Part shown: positions 1-8,806 of the stretch, one piece after another | Layout: each line of letters begins with the position of its first letter | How positions within the stretch are numbered: position 1 is the stretch's first letter | Source of the DNA: CAYWRO01 sp964460345 | GTDB lineage: Bacteria; Planctomycetota; Phycisphaerae; Phycisphaerales; UBA1924 | Length of the DNA: 39,181 nucleotides | Reading direction: 5' to 3' | NCBI GenBank assembly: GCA_964460345.1 | Contig: CAYWRO010000033.1 | Coordinates: 1-39,181, forward strand | Notes under the pieces: model-generated | Told to the model about the DNA's origin: nothing | The model's input: only the letters and a program-made list of their open reading frames with translations | Database searches by the model: none | Position numbers and translations under genes: made by a program

Positions 1-535
1 CCGAGTACGGCACCACCGAGCCCAGGTACTCGCGCACCAGCTCCGGATGATTCTTCACCGCCTCCGAGAAGCTGCAGAAGATGATCCCCAGTTCCGCCAG
101 CTTCTCCTTGAAGGTCGTCGCGACCGAAACGGAGTCGAACACGGCGTCCACCGCAACGCCCGCCAGTGCCGCCCGCTCGTGCAGCGGAATGCCCAGCTTC
201 TCGTACGTCTCCAGCAGCTTCGGATCGACCTCGTCCAGCGACTTGGGGCCGTCCTTCTTGCTCTTGGGCGCGGAGTAATAGATGATCGACTGGTAGTCGA
301 TCGGCGGGTACGTCACCTTCGGCCAGGTCGGCTCCGTCATCGTGAGCCAGTGCCGGTACGCCTTCAGCCGCCACTCGGTGAGCCACTCCGGCTCCCCCTT
401 CTTGGCGCTGATGAAGCGCACAATCTCTTCGCTCAGACCCGGCGGCGCGCTCTCCGCCTCGATGTCCGTCGTGAAGCCCCACTTGTACTCGCTCGCCGCC
501 CATTGATCGAGCGTGCTCGTCGTCGCAGTCGTCAT
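1..535 (-). CDS. sufB: Fe-S cluster scaffold protein SufB (N-terminal part, cut by window edge)
   Basis: Part of the SufBCD scaffold that assembles iron-sulfur clusters in the cytoplasm. Reading the minus strand from the ATG at 535 gives about 178 residues with hallmark SufB N-terminal segments: YKWGFTTDIE, ISAKKGEPEWL, RLKAYRHWLTM, PPIDYQ and YYSAPKSKK. The frame stays open to the window edge, so the C-terminal beta-helix lies outside. The start codon overlaps the stop of the upstream Rrf2 gene in an ATGA arrangement, so the two are translationally coupled. Other suf genes are expected beyond position 1. The identification is very secure from sequence pattern alone. Confidence 0.96.
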   Translation of the reverse strand, partial: MTTATTSTLDQWAASEYKWGFTTDIEAESAPPGLSEEIVRFISAKKGEPEWLTEWRLKAYRHWLTMTEPTWPKVTYPPIDYQSIIYYSAPKSKKDGPKSLDEVDPKLLETYEKLGIPLHERAALAGVAVDAVFDSVSVATTFKEKLAELGIIFCSFSEAVKNHPELVREYLGSVVPYS

Positions 536-1104
536 GATGTCTTCAACTCCAGCATCTGCTGCTTTGTCGTTCTGCTGTCATGGTCCGCCCCTCGCACCAG
601 CGCTACGCGGTCCGGAATCCGGTCCTCCACGAGGTCCGCCAGCGTAATCTGCTCAAGCAGTGTGCTCAGGCACGCGTGCAGCCGGCGAACCGGCCGCTTC
701 ACCGGACACGTCCCCTCAAGGCGGCAGGGTTCCCCCAGCCGTCGTTCTTCCCCGCCGCCCCTGCGAATCGGCCGCGTACCTGCCTGGCCGCCCGGCAGCC
801 CTGCCAATGTTTCCCCACATTCCCCGCAGCACGCGGCCAGCCGCCACGGCCCCTCGACCGCCTGCACGAGGTCCGCCACGCTGAACTCTTCCAGCGGCAG
901 GGCGATCCGATACCCCCCCTCAGAGCCGCGCGTCGATGCCACGAAGCCAGCCTGGCCCAGCCGCTTCAGCAAATTCCGCAGCAGCGGCAGTGGCAAGCTG
1001 AACCGTTCCGCCAACTCGCGCGAGGACGCGCCCGCCTCGCCCGCCGCGGCGAGCCCGGCGATCGCGATAATCGCGTAATCAGCTTTCTTCGACAGTGTCA
1101 GCAT
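532..1104 (-). CDS. Rrf2-family Fe-S regulator of the suf operon
   Basis: Winged-helix transcription regulator of the Rrf2 (IscR/SufR-like) family, probably an iron-sulfur sensor controlling the suf genes. The N-terminus LTLSKKADYAIIAIAGLA and the wing segment GSEGGYRIALPLEEFSVADLVQAVEG are typical. The C-terminal part carries CRLEGTC plus a third Cys (HACLSTLLEQITLADL), matching the three-Cys cluster-binding region, and an additional CCGEC motif lies upstream. A Gly/Arg-rich stretch of about 20 residues between the two Cys groups looks like an insertion. I chose ATG 1104 (190 aa) because family members begin with this M-L-x-L-S-K-K motif; the frame can extend to TTG 1116. It overlaps sufB by four bases. 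Confidence 0.92.
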   Translation of the reverse strand: MLTLSKKADYAIIAIAGLAAAGEAGASSRELAERFSLPLPLLRNLLKRLGQAGFVASTRGSEGGYRIALPLEEFSVADLVQAVEGPWRLAACCGECGETLAGLPGGQAGTRPIRRGGGEERRLGEPCRLEGTCPVKRPVRRLHACLSTLLEQITLADLVEDRIPDRVALVRGADHDSRTTKQQMLELKTS

Positions 1105-1117
1105 GGCTCGGCCCAAT

Positions 1118-1163
1118 AGTACCGGAGGAGTACCAATGGTAGTGCTTCATAGAATGATTTCAA
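1118..1163 (-). promoter_or_regulatory. Candidate promoter and repeat operator of the rrf2-suf operon
   Basis: On the minus strand TTGAAA (1163-1158) is followed after 16 bp by TACCAT (1141-1136), a plausible sigma-70 promoter. Just downstream lies a direct repeat, read on the plus strand as AGTACC-GGAGG-AGTACC (1118-1134), at the expected transcription start and about 14 bp before the ATG. This position would suit autoregulation by the encoded Rrf2 protein. It is a pattern observation only. Confidence 0.4.
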
Positions 1164-1286
1164 GTTTCATTCGGCTGCTTGAGCCTCGAGGATGCCCAAT
1201 ATAGTAGCGTTTTGTACGGTATTCTACCACATTCTCAGCCCCTATGCTGGATCTGGACGCAGTAAGCTCCGATCGGGGACAACAGG

Positions 1287-2765
1287 ATGAGTCCGAGCCC
1301 AGAACGATCCTGGCCGGCCGACGGTGACGCACAGGCGACCGCGCTGGCAGAGTGGGAGGGAAGGCCAATCGAGGTAAACGCTCCGCTGCGTGCGAGCGAG
1401 TTGGTCGTGGTGGCCAATCGCCTCCCCGTCCACCGTGTCGACACCCCGGCCGGGCAGGTCTGGCAGACCAGCCCCGGCGGCCTCGTCAGCGCCATTCAGC
1501 CGGTCCTCCAGGGCCGAAACGCCGCTTGGGTCGGCTGGACGGGGGCCACCGACGATGCTCCCGCCCCCTTCGTCCACGACGAAATCGGCCTCTACTCGAT
1601 CTCCATGAACCAGGAGGAGATCGACGCCTTCTACGCCGGTTTCTCCAACCGCACCCTCTGGCCCCTCTACCACGACGCCATCCGCACCCCCGAGTTCCGC
1701 CGCCGCTGGTGGAACCCTTACGTCGAGGTCAACCGCCGATTCGCCCACGCCGCCGCCGCGGCGGCCGCCCCCGGCGGTTCCGTCTGGGTGCATGACTACC
1801 ACCTGCAGCTTGCCCCCGGCATGATCCGGCGTCTGCGTCCGGACGTCCGCATCGGGTTCTTCCTGCACATCCCCTTCCCGCCGGTCGAGCTCTTCGCGCG
1901 ACTTCCGTGGCGGGCGGAGATCGTTCAGGGGCTCCTTGGCGCCGATGTGATCGGGTTTCAGACGCGGCTGGGGGCGCAGAACTTCCAGCGTGCCGCGCGC
2001 GCCTTTTCCGACGCTCGCGGCGCCGGCGCCGAGCTTCACTCGGAGGGTCGCCGCGTCCGGGTCGAGCCTTTCCCGATCTCCACCGACGTTGCTCACTTCG
2101 ATGCGATGGCCCGCCGGGCGGAGGTCCTCGAGTCCGCCGAGCAGATCCGCGCCGGCATCGCGCCGGCCAGAAAGCTCATTCTCGGCGTTGACCGCCTCGA
2201 CTACACCAAGGGCATTGACGTCCGCCTGCGCGCCATCGGCGAGATGTTCCGCCGCGGCCGCGTTACCGGTGATGATGCAGTCTTCATCCAGGTCGCCGTT
2301 CCCAGTCGCGAGAGCGTCGACGAGTACGCCGAACAGCGCAGCCGCATCGAGGAGCTTGTCGGCCGCATCAACGGCCAGTACGCGGCCCCGGGTCACGTGG
2401 TCGTTCACTACCACTTCCGCAACCTCGAGCAGGAGGAACTCATTGCCTATTACCGTGCCGCCGACGTCATGCTCGTGACGCCCCTGCGCGACGGCATGAA
2501 CCTTGTGGCCAAGGAGTACGTCGCCACCCGCTTCGACAACACCGGCGTGCTGGTGCTCTCGGAGTTCACGGGCGCGGCGAGCGAACTGTCCCGGGCCGTG
2601 ATTGTCAACCCATTCGACATCGACGGGGTCGCAACGTCACTGGAAAGTGCCTTGCACATGCCCGCAGCCGAGATGAGGCGCCGCATGGGCGCCCAGCGCC
2701 GTGTGCTCGAACGCAACACCGTTTTCCACTGGGCGGCCCGTTTTCTTGGAGCGCTTGACGCGTGA
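1287..2765 (+). CDS. otsA: Trehalose-6-phosphate synthase (GT20)
   Basis: Cytoplasmic retaining glycosyltransferase that joins a nucleotide-activated glucose to glucose-6-phosphate, giving trehalose-6-phosphate. Family landmarks appear in order: VVANRLP (41-47), SPGGLVSAI (glucose-6-phosphate loop, 62-70), VHDYHLQLAP, FFLHIPFPP, DVIGFQT, GVDRLDYTKGID, and the donor-binding segment PLRDGMNLVAKEYVA. The length, 492 aa, is normal for OtsA with a short non-conserved N-terminal extension of about 35 residues. The ATG at 1287 is the only Met available before the conserved core. Its TGA overlaps the GTG of the following phosphatase fusion, so synthesis and dephosphorylation are translationally coupled. 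Confidence 0.96.
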   Translation: MSPSPERSWPADGDAQATALAEWEGRPIEVNAPLRASELVVVANRLPVHRVDTPAGQVWQTSPGGLVSAIQPVLQGRNAAWVGWTGATDDAPAPFVHDEIGLYSISMNQEEIDAFYAGFSNRTLWPLYHDAIRTPEFRRRWWNPYVEVNRRFAHAAAAAAAPGGSVWVHDYHLQLAPGMIRRLRPDVRIGFFLHIPFPPVELFARLPWRAEIVQGLLGADVIGFQTRLGAQNFQRAARAFSDARGAGAELHSEGRRVRVEPFPISTDVAHFDAMARRAEVLESAEQIRAGIAPARKLILGVDRLDYTKGIDVRLRAIGEMFRRGRVTGDDAVFIQVAVPSRESVDEYAEQRSRIEELVGRINGQYAAPGHVVVHYHFRNLEQEELIAYYRAADVMLVTPLRDGMNLVAKEYVATRFDNTGVLVLSEFTGAASELSRAVIVNPFDIDGVATSLESALHMPAAEMRRRMGAQRRVLERNTVFHWAARFLGALDA

Positions 2766-5335
2766 CGCCGCCTTCATCCGCCAGTAATTCCGATGTGTCG
2801 TTCCCCTGGGATGACGCGCTGCAGGCGCGCCTTGAAGAGGTGGCCCGCTCTCCCGTCCTTCTCGTCGCCTGCGATTACGACGGCACCCTTGCCCCGATCG
2901 TCGACGATCCTTCGCAGGCGCATCCGCGCCGCGAATCCATCGTCGCCATCAAGGCGCTGGCTGCCATGCCGCAGACCCATGTAGCCGTCATCTCCGGCCG
3001 GGCTTTGAGCGACCTTGCCTCGCTTACCGGCAACCCCGACGAGGTTCATCTCGTCGGCAGCCACGGCAGCGAGTTCGACCCCGACTTTGCCGCTCGCCTC
3101 AGGCCGCAGGAAGCGGAGCTGCGCCGACGTGTCGCCGAGGAGCTTGAACAAATTGCCAGGAGCTACAAGGGCGCAGCACTTGAGTACAAGCCTGCCAGCA
3201 TCGCCTTCCACTACCGGCAGGTCGCCGAGGAGGACGCGGAGCAGGCCTATGAGGCCGTGATGCAGGGCCCCGCCGCGGTGGAGGGCGTCTTCACCAAGCA
3301 GGGCAAGAAGGTTGTCGAACTCGGCGTCGTCGCCACGAACAAGGGCGCAGCACTCGAGACGATCCGTCACCGCGTCGGCGCGACCGCCGCCATCTTCCTC
3401 GGCGATGACATCACCGACGAAGACGCCTTTCACACGTTGCTCGGGCCCGACATGGGCGTCAAGGTGGGGGAGGGGCCGACCCAGGCCGCCTTCCGCGTGC
3501 GCGACACGGAAGACATCGCACGCCTCCTGGCCGTTCTGTCCGAGGCGCGGCAGCGCTGGCTGGCCGGCTGTGAAGCGATTCCCATCAACGCCTTGTCGAT
3601 GCTCTCCGACCAGCGGACCGCCGCGCTGCTCTCCCCGGACGCGCGCATCATCTGGATGTGCGCACCGCGCATCGACTCCCCCTCGCTCTTCGCCGAGCTT
3701 CTGGGCGGCCCCTCAGCCGGATATTTCAGCGTTGCGCCGGCTGATGACGGCGCTCCCGACCCCAGCCAGACGTATGACGGCGACTCCTTCCTCCTTCATA
3801 CCCGCTGGCGCGACATCAGCGTAACCGATTACCTGGATTGCTCCGGCGGCCGCCCCATGCAGCGCGCCGGCCGGCTTGATCTGATCAGGTTCCTGCACGG
3901 CTCTGGTCGAGCCCGCATCGAGTTCGCCCCGCGCCTCGACTTCGGCCGCACGGCCACGCGGCTTCGCGAGCGAGACGGAGGTCTCGAAGTCGAAGAGTCA
4001 CACGAGCCGATCGTCCTCCGCTCACCCGGCGTTGAGTGGACCATTCAGGATGTGGGCGCCCACCAGACCGCCGTTGCCGAGGTCGATCTGGCCCGCGGCC
4101 CCGTCGCGCTCGAACTCCGCTACGGCACCGGAAGCCTGAGTGAGTCCATCGTCCCCGAGCACCAGCGTCGCGCGCAGACCGAACGTTTCTGGAGCGAGTG
4201 GGCCGCCACGCTCACGCTCCCGCGCCTTCGGCCGGACCTTGTCCTGCGCAGCGCCCTGGTCCTCCGCGCCCTCTGCCACCTGCCCACGGGCGCCATCTGC
4301 GCCGCCGCCACCACCAGTCTCCCGGAGCACCTCGGCGGCGTCCGCAACTGGGACTACCGCTATTGCTGGCCGCGGGACGCCGCCATGTCCGCCGCGGCAC
4401 TCGTCCGCCTCGGCTCCAACTGGGAGGCCATGCGCCTGCTCGACTGGATGCTCGATGTCGTTGAATCCTGCGAGAGCGCCGACCGCCTTGCCCCGATCTA
4501 CACCGTCACCGGCCGTGAACTCGGCCCTGAAGCCGAGATCAGCGAACTGTCCGGCTATGGCGGAAGCCGTCCCGTGCGCGTCGGCAACGCCGCCAGCCGG
4601 CAAATTCAGCTCGACGTGTACGCTCCCATTGTGGACCTGGTGTACGTGCTCATGGAGCGCGGCGCGCCCCTCTCCAGCCAGCATTGGGGGCTCGTGCAGA
4701 GCCTCGCCGACGCCGTGACGCACCGTTGGCAGGATCCTGACCACGGCATCTGGGAAGCGCGCGTTCCGCGCCGCCACCACGTCCACTCAAAGGTGATGTG
4801 CTGGCTCACGCTCGACCGCGCCGCCAGAATCAGCGAGCAGTTCCTCGGCCGTCCGCGCAAGGACTACCTCGAGTGCCGCGACTGGATTCGCGACGAAGTC
4901 CTTGAACACGGTTACAACAAGGAACGCAACTGCTTCACCGCCGATTATGACAACGGCCACATGGACGCCGCGGCACTGGCCGTGGGACTCTGCGGTCTCA
5001 TTGAGCCCGATGATCCGCGCTTCGTCGGCACGGTCAAGGCCGTTGAAGACGCCCTGCGCGTCGGCCCCACGGTCTATCGCTACCGCTACGACGACGGCCT
5101 GCCCGGCGTGGAGGGCGGCTTCCACCTCTGCACGACCTGGTTGATCGAGTCGTATGCGATGATCGGGCGCATGGACAAGGCACGCGCGCTGTTCGACGAC
5201 TTCATCCGACTGGCCGGACCAACTGGACTGATCCCCGAACAACACGATCCGGTCGAGGATCGCCCGCTCGGCAACCATCCCCAGGCCTACTCCCACCTCG
5301 GCCTCATCAACGCCGCCCTCCGCCTCAGCCAGTAG
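2762..5335 (+). CDS. Fusion of trehalose-6-phosphate phosphatase and GH15 glycoside hydrolase
   Basis: The N-terminal 265 residues or so form a HAD-IIB trehalose-6-phosphate phosphatase (OtsB): nucleophile motif D38-Y-D40-GTLAPI, VISGRALSDL, VGSHGSEF, and the metal-binding FLGDDITDEDAF. From about residue 275 to the end the protein is a family GH15 enzyme: PINALSMLSDQRTAALLSPDARIIWM, RNWDYRYCWPRDAA, GYGGSRPVRVGNAA. GH15 members include glucoamylases and bacterial trehalases; the expected acid and base are E784 (GVEGGF) and E826 (IPEQHDP). Both active sites look intact. The GTG start overlaps the otsA stop (GTGA). One operon would therefore make trehalose and carry an attached hydrolase that could split trehalose or a related glucan. 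The GH15 substrate cannot be decided from sequence reading. Confidence 0.93.
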   Translation: MTPPSSASNSDVSFPWDDALQARLEEVARSPVLLVACDYDGTLAPIVDDPSQAHPRRESIVAIKALAAMPQTHVAVISGRALSDLASLTGNPDEVHLVGSHGSEFDPDFAARLRPQEAELRRRVAEELEQIARSYKGAALEYKPASIAFHYRQVAEEDAEQAYEAVMQGPAAVEGVFTKQGKKVVELGVVATNKGAALETIRHRVGATAAIFLGDDITDEDAFHTLLGPDMGVKVGEGPTQAAFRVRDTEDIARLLAVLSEARQRWLAGCEAIPINALSMLSDQRTAALLSPDARIIWMCAPRIDSPSLFAELLGGPSAGYFSVAPADDGAPDPSQTYDGDSFLLHTRWRDISVTDYLDCSGGRPMQRAGRLDLIRFLHGSGRARIEFAPRLDFGRTATRLRERDGGLEVEESHEPIVLRSPGVEWTIQDVGAHQTAVAEVDLARGPVALELRYGTGSLSESIVPEHQRRAQTERFWSEWAATLTLPRLRPDLVLRSALVLRALCHLPTGAICAAATTSLPEHLGGVRNWDYRYCWPRDAAMSAAALVRLGSNWEAMRLLDWMLDVVESCESADRLAPIYTVTGRELGPEAEISELSGYGGSRPVRVGNAASRQIQLDVYAPIVDLVYVLMERGAPLSSQHWGLVQSLADAVTHRWQDPDHGIWEARVPRRHHVHSKVMCWLTLDRAARISEQFLGRPRKDYLECRDWIRDEVLEHGYNKERNCFTADYDNGHMDAAALAVGLCGLIEPDDPRFVGTVKAVEDALRVGPTVYRYRYDDGLPGVEGGFHLCTTWLIESYAMIGRMDKARALFDDFIRLAGPTGLIPEQHDPVEDRPLGNHPQAYSHLGLINAALRLSQ

Positions 5336-5389
5336 CAGCGCCTTTCAGGCGAGCGTGATGTCGCCGCACCGTCACCGGCGAGACGCCGG

Positions 5390-5980
5390 CGCCACGGGCG
5401 CAAAACGAGGGGTGCCACGGCTCGTCGCGGTACTCCGCGGCGCAGCCGTGCGAGGCGCACGCAAAACGAGGGTGCCACGGCTCGCCGCGGTACTCCGCGG
5501 CGCAGCCGTGCGGGCGCGCACGCAAAACAAGGGGTGCCACGGCTCGTCGCGGTACTCCGCGGCGCAGCCGTGCGGGCGCGCAGGAGAAGTTCCAGATACC
5601 CTTCGCACTGCTGCGCGGAGTACCGCGAGCAGTGGCACCCAACGCCGCGAACGCCTCTCTCTGAATCTGCGCTAATCTGCGCAATCTGCGGATTGAGACG
5701 CCGGTCCCACGGGCGCAAATCGAGGGGTGCCACGGCTCGTCGCGGTACTCCGCGGCGCAGCCGCGCGGGCGCGCAGGAGAAGTTCCAGATACCCTTCGCA
5801 CTGCTGCGCGGAGTACCGCGAGCAGTGGCACCCAACGCCGCGAACGCCTCTCTCTGAATCTGCGCTAATCTGCGCAATCTGCGGATTGAGACGCCGGTGC
5901 CACGGGCGCAAAACGAGGGGTGCCACGACTCGCCGCGGTACTCCGCGGCGCAGCCGTGCGGGCACGCAGGAGAAGTTCCA
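5390..5980. repeat. Cluster of hairpin repeats between convergent genes
   Basis: The 763-bp gap between the stops of the fusion gene and the next minus-strand gene holds no credible gene. It contains at least five copies of a hairpin with arms CACGGCT/AGCCGTG around an inner CGCGGTACTCCGCG (5416-5450, 5476-5510, 5538-5572, 5731-5764, 5923-5957). Two further copies have the same inner element in reverse but different arms, CACTGCT/AGCAGTG (5606-5634, 5799-5827). Most are preceded by GGTGC and spaced by CGCAAAACGAG-like sequence. Open frames across it are translations of the repeat. Confidence 0.85.
5581..5966. repeat. 193-bp direct tandem duplication
   Basis: A unit beginning CAGGAGAAGTTCCAGATA at 5581 recurs at 5774, and its beginning occurs again at 5967, a constant 193-bp period. 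The two full copies differ at only a few positions. Each contains one CACTGCT-arm hairpin, a short run of AATCTGCG-like repeats, and one CACGGCT-arm hairpin. High identity suggests a recent duplication or ongoing homogenisation. Confidence 0.85.
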
Positions 5981-6014
5981 GATAGCACCACGTCCGCCCT
6001 TCGCCTTCAAAGCG

Positions 6015-6051
6015 CAAAACGAAAAGCGCCACGCCGAACCGGCGTGGCGCT
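6015..6051 (-). terminator. Intrinsic terminator of the 6099-8630 gene
   Basis: On the minus strand a 12-bp perfect stem, AGCGCCACGCCG paired with CGGCGTGGCGCT around a 3-nt loop, is followed by TTTCGTTTTG. It lies 48 bp past the stop of the secreted propeller protein gene. Confidence 0.8.
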
Positions 6052-6098
6052 CTTCAAGGTGTGGAAAGAGGCCGGGGCCACAATGGCCTCTCGCACGC

Positions 6099-8630
6099 TC
6101 AGCAGCCGGCGAACCACAGATCCAGGTACGCCAGCAGGTCAAACACATCGACTCCCTCAATCCCGTCCAGGTCCGCTCCGGCGTCGGCGGCGAACCACAT
6201 GTCCAGGTACGCCAGTAGATCGAATACATCGACGCCGTCAACCCCGTCCAGGTCCGCCGCACAGTGGGGGGCGCCCACGGTGAACCTGAACCACGCGATG
6301 TCGTTCCCCGCGCCGCGCGTGGCAGGCACGTCCACCGTCCCGGCCCCGTCCGTCACGCTGAAGGACACATCCGTCTGGTCGAAGAAGAAGTCGCCGTTGA
6401 ACGCATAGACGCTGTTCGGAAAGTCCGCCAGGGGATACGCGATCGGCGCGAACGAATCGCTGTCGCACGGCACGCCATGCTCGATCACCATGTCCCCGAT
6501 CGTGATCGCCAGGTAGTACGTTCCGGGCGCATACTCCCGCCGCAGGAAGCTCCTGTCGAAGGAGTCGGCCGCAGCGCCGCCCGCGACTGTCGCATTGTCG
6601 TTGAAGTAGCCCGGGATCGGGTTCAGGTTCTCGTCGAAGACGCACAGCACCGTGTCGACGTAGTCCGGGCTGTCCGGCGTCTCGATCGTAATCTGTCCCG
6701 GTTCAAAGGCGCCCAAGTCCGTCGGCGTCACCGCCGTCGTCTCCAGCGTCGCGAGGTAGTGCCCTGTCGTTTCACTCGAGCCGTCCACGCGGTAATAGAT
6801 CGGTTCTTCCTTGCCGAACCCGTACCACGTCACACCCGCGCCGCCGCCGGCCTCGCTCGTCGCAAACGTCCCGAACGCATCGTCACCGAAGATGGAAGAC
6901 GACATGCCCAAATCGCACGGCCACGACCCGGTCGTGTTCTCCTGCCCTTGGAACCGCAGCGATGGCACGTTCCCCGGCGTCGTCGAGTTGTGCAAGATAA
7001 GCCGGTGCTCATAGATCGCCAGCGGCGCAGGAGTTGTCTGTATCAGAAAGTAGTCCGGGCTCGCCGGATCTCCATGCCCGCTGTCGCCGGTCGTCAGCCC
7101 CGCCAGCGCCTCACCGTCATGCAGCACGACCGCATTCGCATCCAGCTTGCGGTTGTTCGGCTCGAACTCGCCCGCGACGAACGCGGGGCACTCGCCGCAG
7201 GCCGTGCCATCCCCCTGATACAGCCCGCCCAACTCCGCGCAGCCACCCTCCCACATCACCTCGCACCCCGTCGGCAGACAGCACGCCCCCGTCGGCGGCT
7301 GCGGACACGGCGGAACCGAGGCGCACTCCACCCCGTCGCCGTAGTACGTCCCGCCCGACGTCGCACAGCGCTGCTCCGTCACCATTTCGCACGCCCCGCT
7401 CGGCATGCAGCACGCCCCCACCGGGTTGCAGGTCCACCGCGCCAGGTGGCTCGCCGCCGCGCCGTCCGCCGTGTCGAACGAGCCGCCCGCGTACAGCGCG
7501 GGCCCGGTCCCGTCGTCGAACGTCGCCATGGTCGCGACCTGCGCCTGCGTGAAGTCGGCGTACGTGATGCCATCGCCCACCGCCGACCACGCCTGCCCGT
7601 CCCACCGCGCGATCGCGTCGATCCGCTCGCCACCGGCCCGCGTGAAGAACCCGCCCGCGTAAATGGCCGGACCGCTCCCATCGTCATACACATGAAGACT
7701 GGAAACAAGCCCATCCACCCCGCTCCCAAGCGCCGACCACGACGTCCCGTCCCACCTGGCGATGTTGCTCGCAGGCTGGCCGCCCGCCGTGTGAAACTCT
7801 CCCGCCGCGTACAGCGCCGGCCCGCGCCCGTCATCAAAGACAGCCATCGCGGTCACGGTCCCGTTGACCAGCCCGTTGTGGCTGTCGCCGATCACGCCCT
7901 CACCAAGCGCCGACCACGACGTCCCATCCCACTTGGCAATGTTGTTCACCGCCACGCCGCCCGCCACGTCGAAGTGCCCGCCCGCGTACAGCGCCGGCCC
8001 GGTCCCGTCGTCAAATACGACCAGTTCAAAGACCTCGAGATTCAGATCATTCAACCCCACCGCGGTCCAGGAGACCCCGTCCCAGCGCGCCAGGTAGTTG
8101 ACCGCCTGTCCCTCCACGTCCGTGAAGCGCCCGCCCGCGTACAGCGCTCCCTCAAACACCGCCGCGGCGTACACATACTCCCCCTGCACGGGCATCCCGC
8201 CGCCGACGTTCCACCAGTACTCCCCATCCCACCGCGCCACCTTGTTGGCGATGATGCCATCGGCGACGGTGAATCCACCCACGGCGTACAACTGAGGCCC
8301 TTCTCCCAGCCCGTCGTCGTAAACCGCCAGGTCCAAGACCACCCAGTTCATTCCGAAGCCGAGCGGCGAGAATGACTGCCCGTCCCATTTGGCAACGTGA
8401 TCGACAACCTGTCCTCCGGCCTCGGTGAATCCACCCGCCGCGTACAGCACCGGTCCGCTCCCATCGTCAAAGACAGTCAGCGCGTTCACCGCCGGGGTAA
8501 ACGGCGGGCTTGACGCCGTCCCGCCCCCAACCTCCTCCCACTCGAGGCCGCAGGTCTGGCCCGACGCCATCGCTGCCACTGCGCCTACGGCCATCGCGGC
8601 CCCGATCAGTTGTCGACACGATCCTCGCAT
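6099..8630 (-). CDS. Secreted repeat protein with dockerin-like C-terminal tail
   Basis: An 843-aa exported protein of unknown function. Residues 1-25 form a signal peptide (MRGSCRQLIGAAMAVGAVAAMASG). Seven repeats of about 50 residues follow, each built on ALYAGGxFxxAGG...IARWDGxxWSALG, probably forming a beta-propeller. Then come two Cys-rich units (GACCxPxGxC...C...GGxYxGDGxxC), a beta-rich region with many Asp/Gly, and two tandem calcium-loop-like units ending DVFDLLAYLDMWFA and DVFDLLAYLDLWFAGC. The same tail occurs on the proteins at 10223 and 26822. AGGAG lies nine bases before the ATG. The tail may mediate surface or extracellular attachment, by analogy with dockerins; that role is inference. 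Confidence 0.9.
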   Translation of the reverse strand: MRGSCRQLIGAAMAVGAVAAMASGQTCGLEWEEVGGGTASSPPFTPAVNALTVFDDGSGPVLYAAGGFTEAGGQVVDHVAKWDGQSFSPLGFGMNWVVLDLAVYDDGLGEGPQLYAVGGFTVADGIIANKVARWDGEYWWNVGGGMPVQGEYVYAAAVFEGALYAGGRFTDVEGQAVNYLARWDGVSWTAVGLNDLNLEVFELVVFDDGTGPALYAGGHFDVAGGVAVNNIAKWDGTSWSALGEGVIGDSHNGLVNGTVTAMAVFDDGRGPALYAAGEFHTAGGQPASNIARWDGTSWSALGSGVDGLVSSLHVYDDGSGPAIYAGGFFTRAGGERIDAIARWDGQAWSAVGDGITYADFTQAQVATMATFDDGTGPALYAGGSFDTADGAAASHLARWTCNPVGACCMPSGACEMVTEQRCATSGGTYYGDGVECASVPPCPQPPTGACCLPTGCEVMWEGGCAELGGLYQGDGTACGECPAFVAGEFEPNNRKLDANAVVLHDGEALAGLTTGDSGHGDPASPDYFLIQTTPAPLAIYEHRLILHNSTTPGNVPSLRFQGQENTTGSWPCDLGMSSSIFGDDAFGTFATSEAGGGAGVTWYGFGKEEPIYYRVDGSSETTGHYLATLETTAVTPTDLGAFEPGQITIETPDSPDYVDTVLCVFDENLNPIPGYFNDNATVAGGAAADSFDRSFLRREYAPGTYYLAITIGDMVIEHGVPCDSDSFAPIAYPLADFPNSVYAFNGDFFFDQTDVSFSVTDGAGTVDVPATRGAGNDIAWFRFTVGAPHCAADLDGVDGVDVFDLLAYLDMWFAADAGADLDGIEGVDVFDLLAYLDLWFAGC

Positions 8631-8770
8631 TTCAACATCTCCTGTTCAACGGGGGCGGGGGCGGGGCCGCTCGACGGCCTGAAGAAAGCTGCCCGAAGCT
8701 CCATATTGCCACGCGAGCTTCGCCGCGTCAACTGATTTGGTCGGATTTCCGGCCGAACATTCCGCCGGGG

Positions 8771-8799
8771 TTGCGGGTGCCCTCCTTAGGCGTTATCCT
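8771..8799 (+). promoter_or_regulatory. Promoter of paralogue A, apparently leaderless
   Basis: TTGCGG (8771-8776), a 17-bp spacer and TATCCT (8794-8799) precede the ATG at 8807 by only 7 bp, so transcription should begin at or next to the start codon. No Shine-Dalgarno sequence fits. The paralogue at 11887 has the same arrangement, which strengthens both calls. Confidence 0.65.
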
Positions 8800-8806
8800 T
8801 GGCCCT

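Noticed and set aside
1242..2414. Minus-strand 390-aa open frame opposite otsA
   Set aside because: Shadow of the GC-rich codon structure of otsA; no motif.
5287..6262. Several 100-230-aa frames rich in RLRRGVPRRAVAP-like peptides
   Set aside because: Translations of the CACGGCT hairpin repeats with no other support.
6264..8375. Plus-strand 703-aa open frame antisense to the propeller protein
   Set aside because: Arg-rich, no motif; the opposite strand encodes a signal peptide, seven repeats and a dockerin-like tail.
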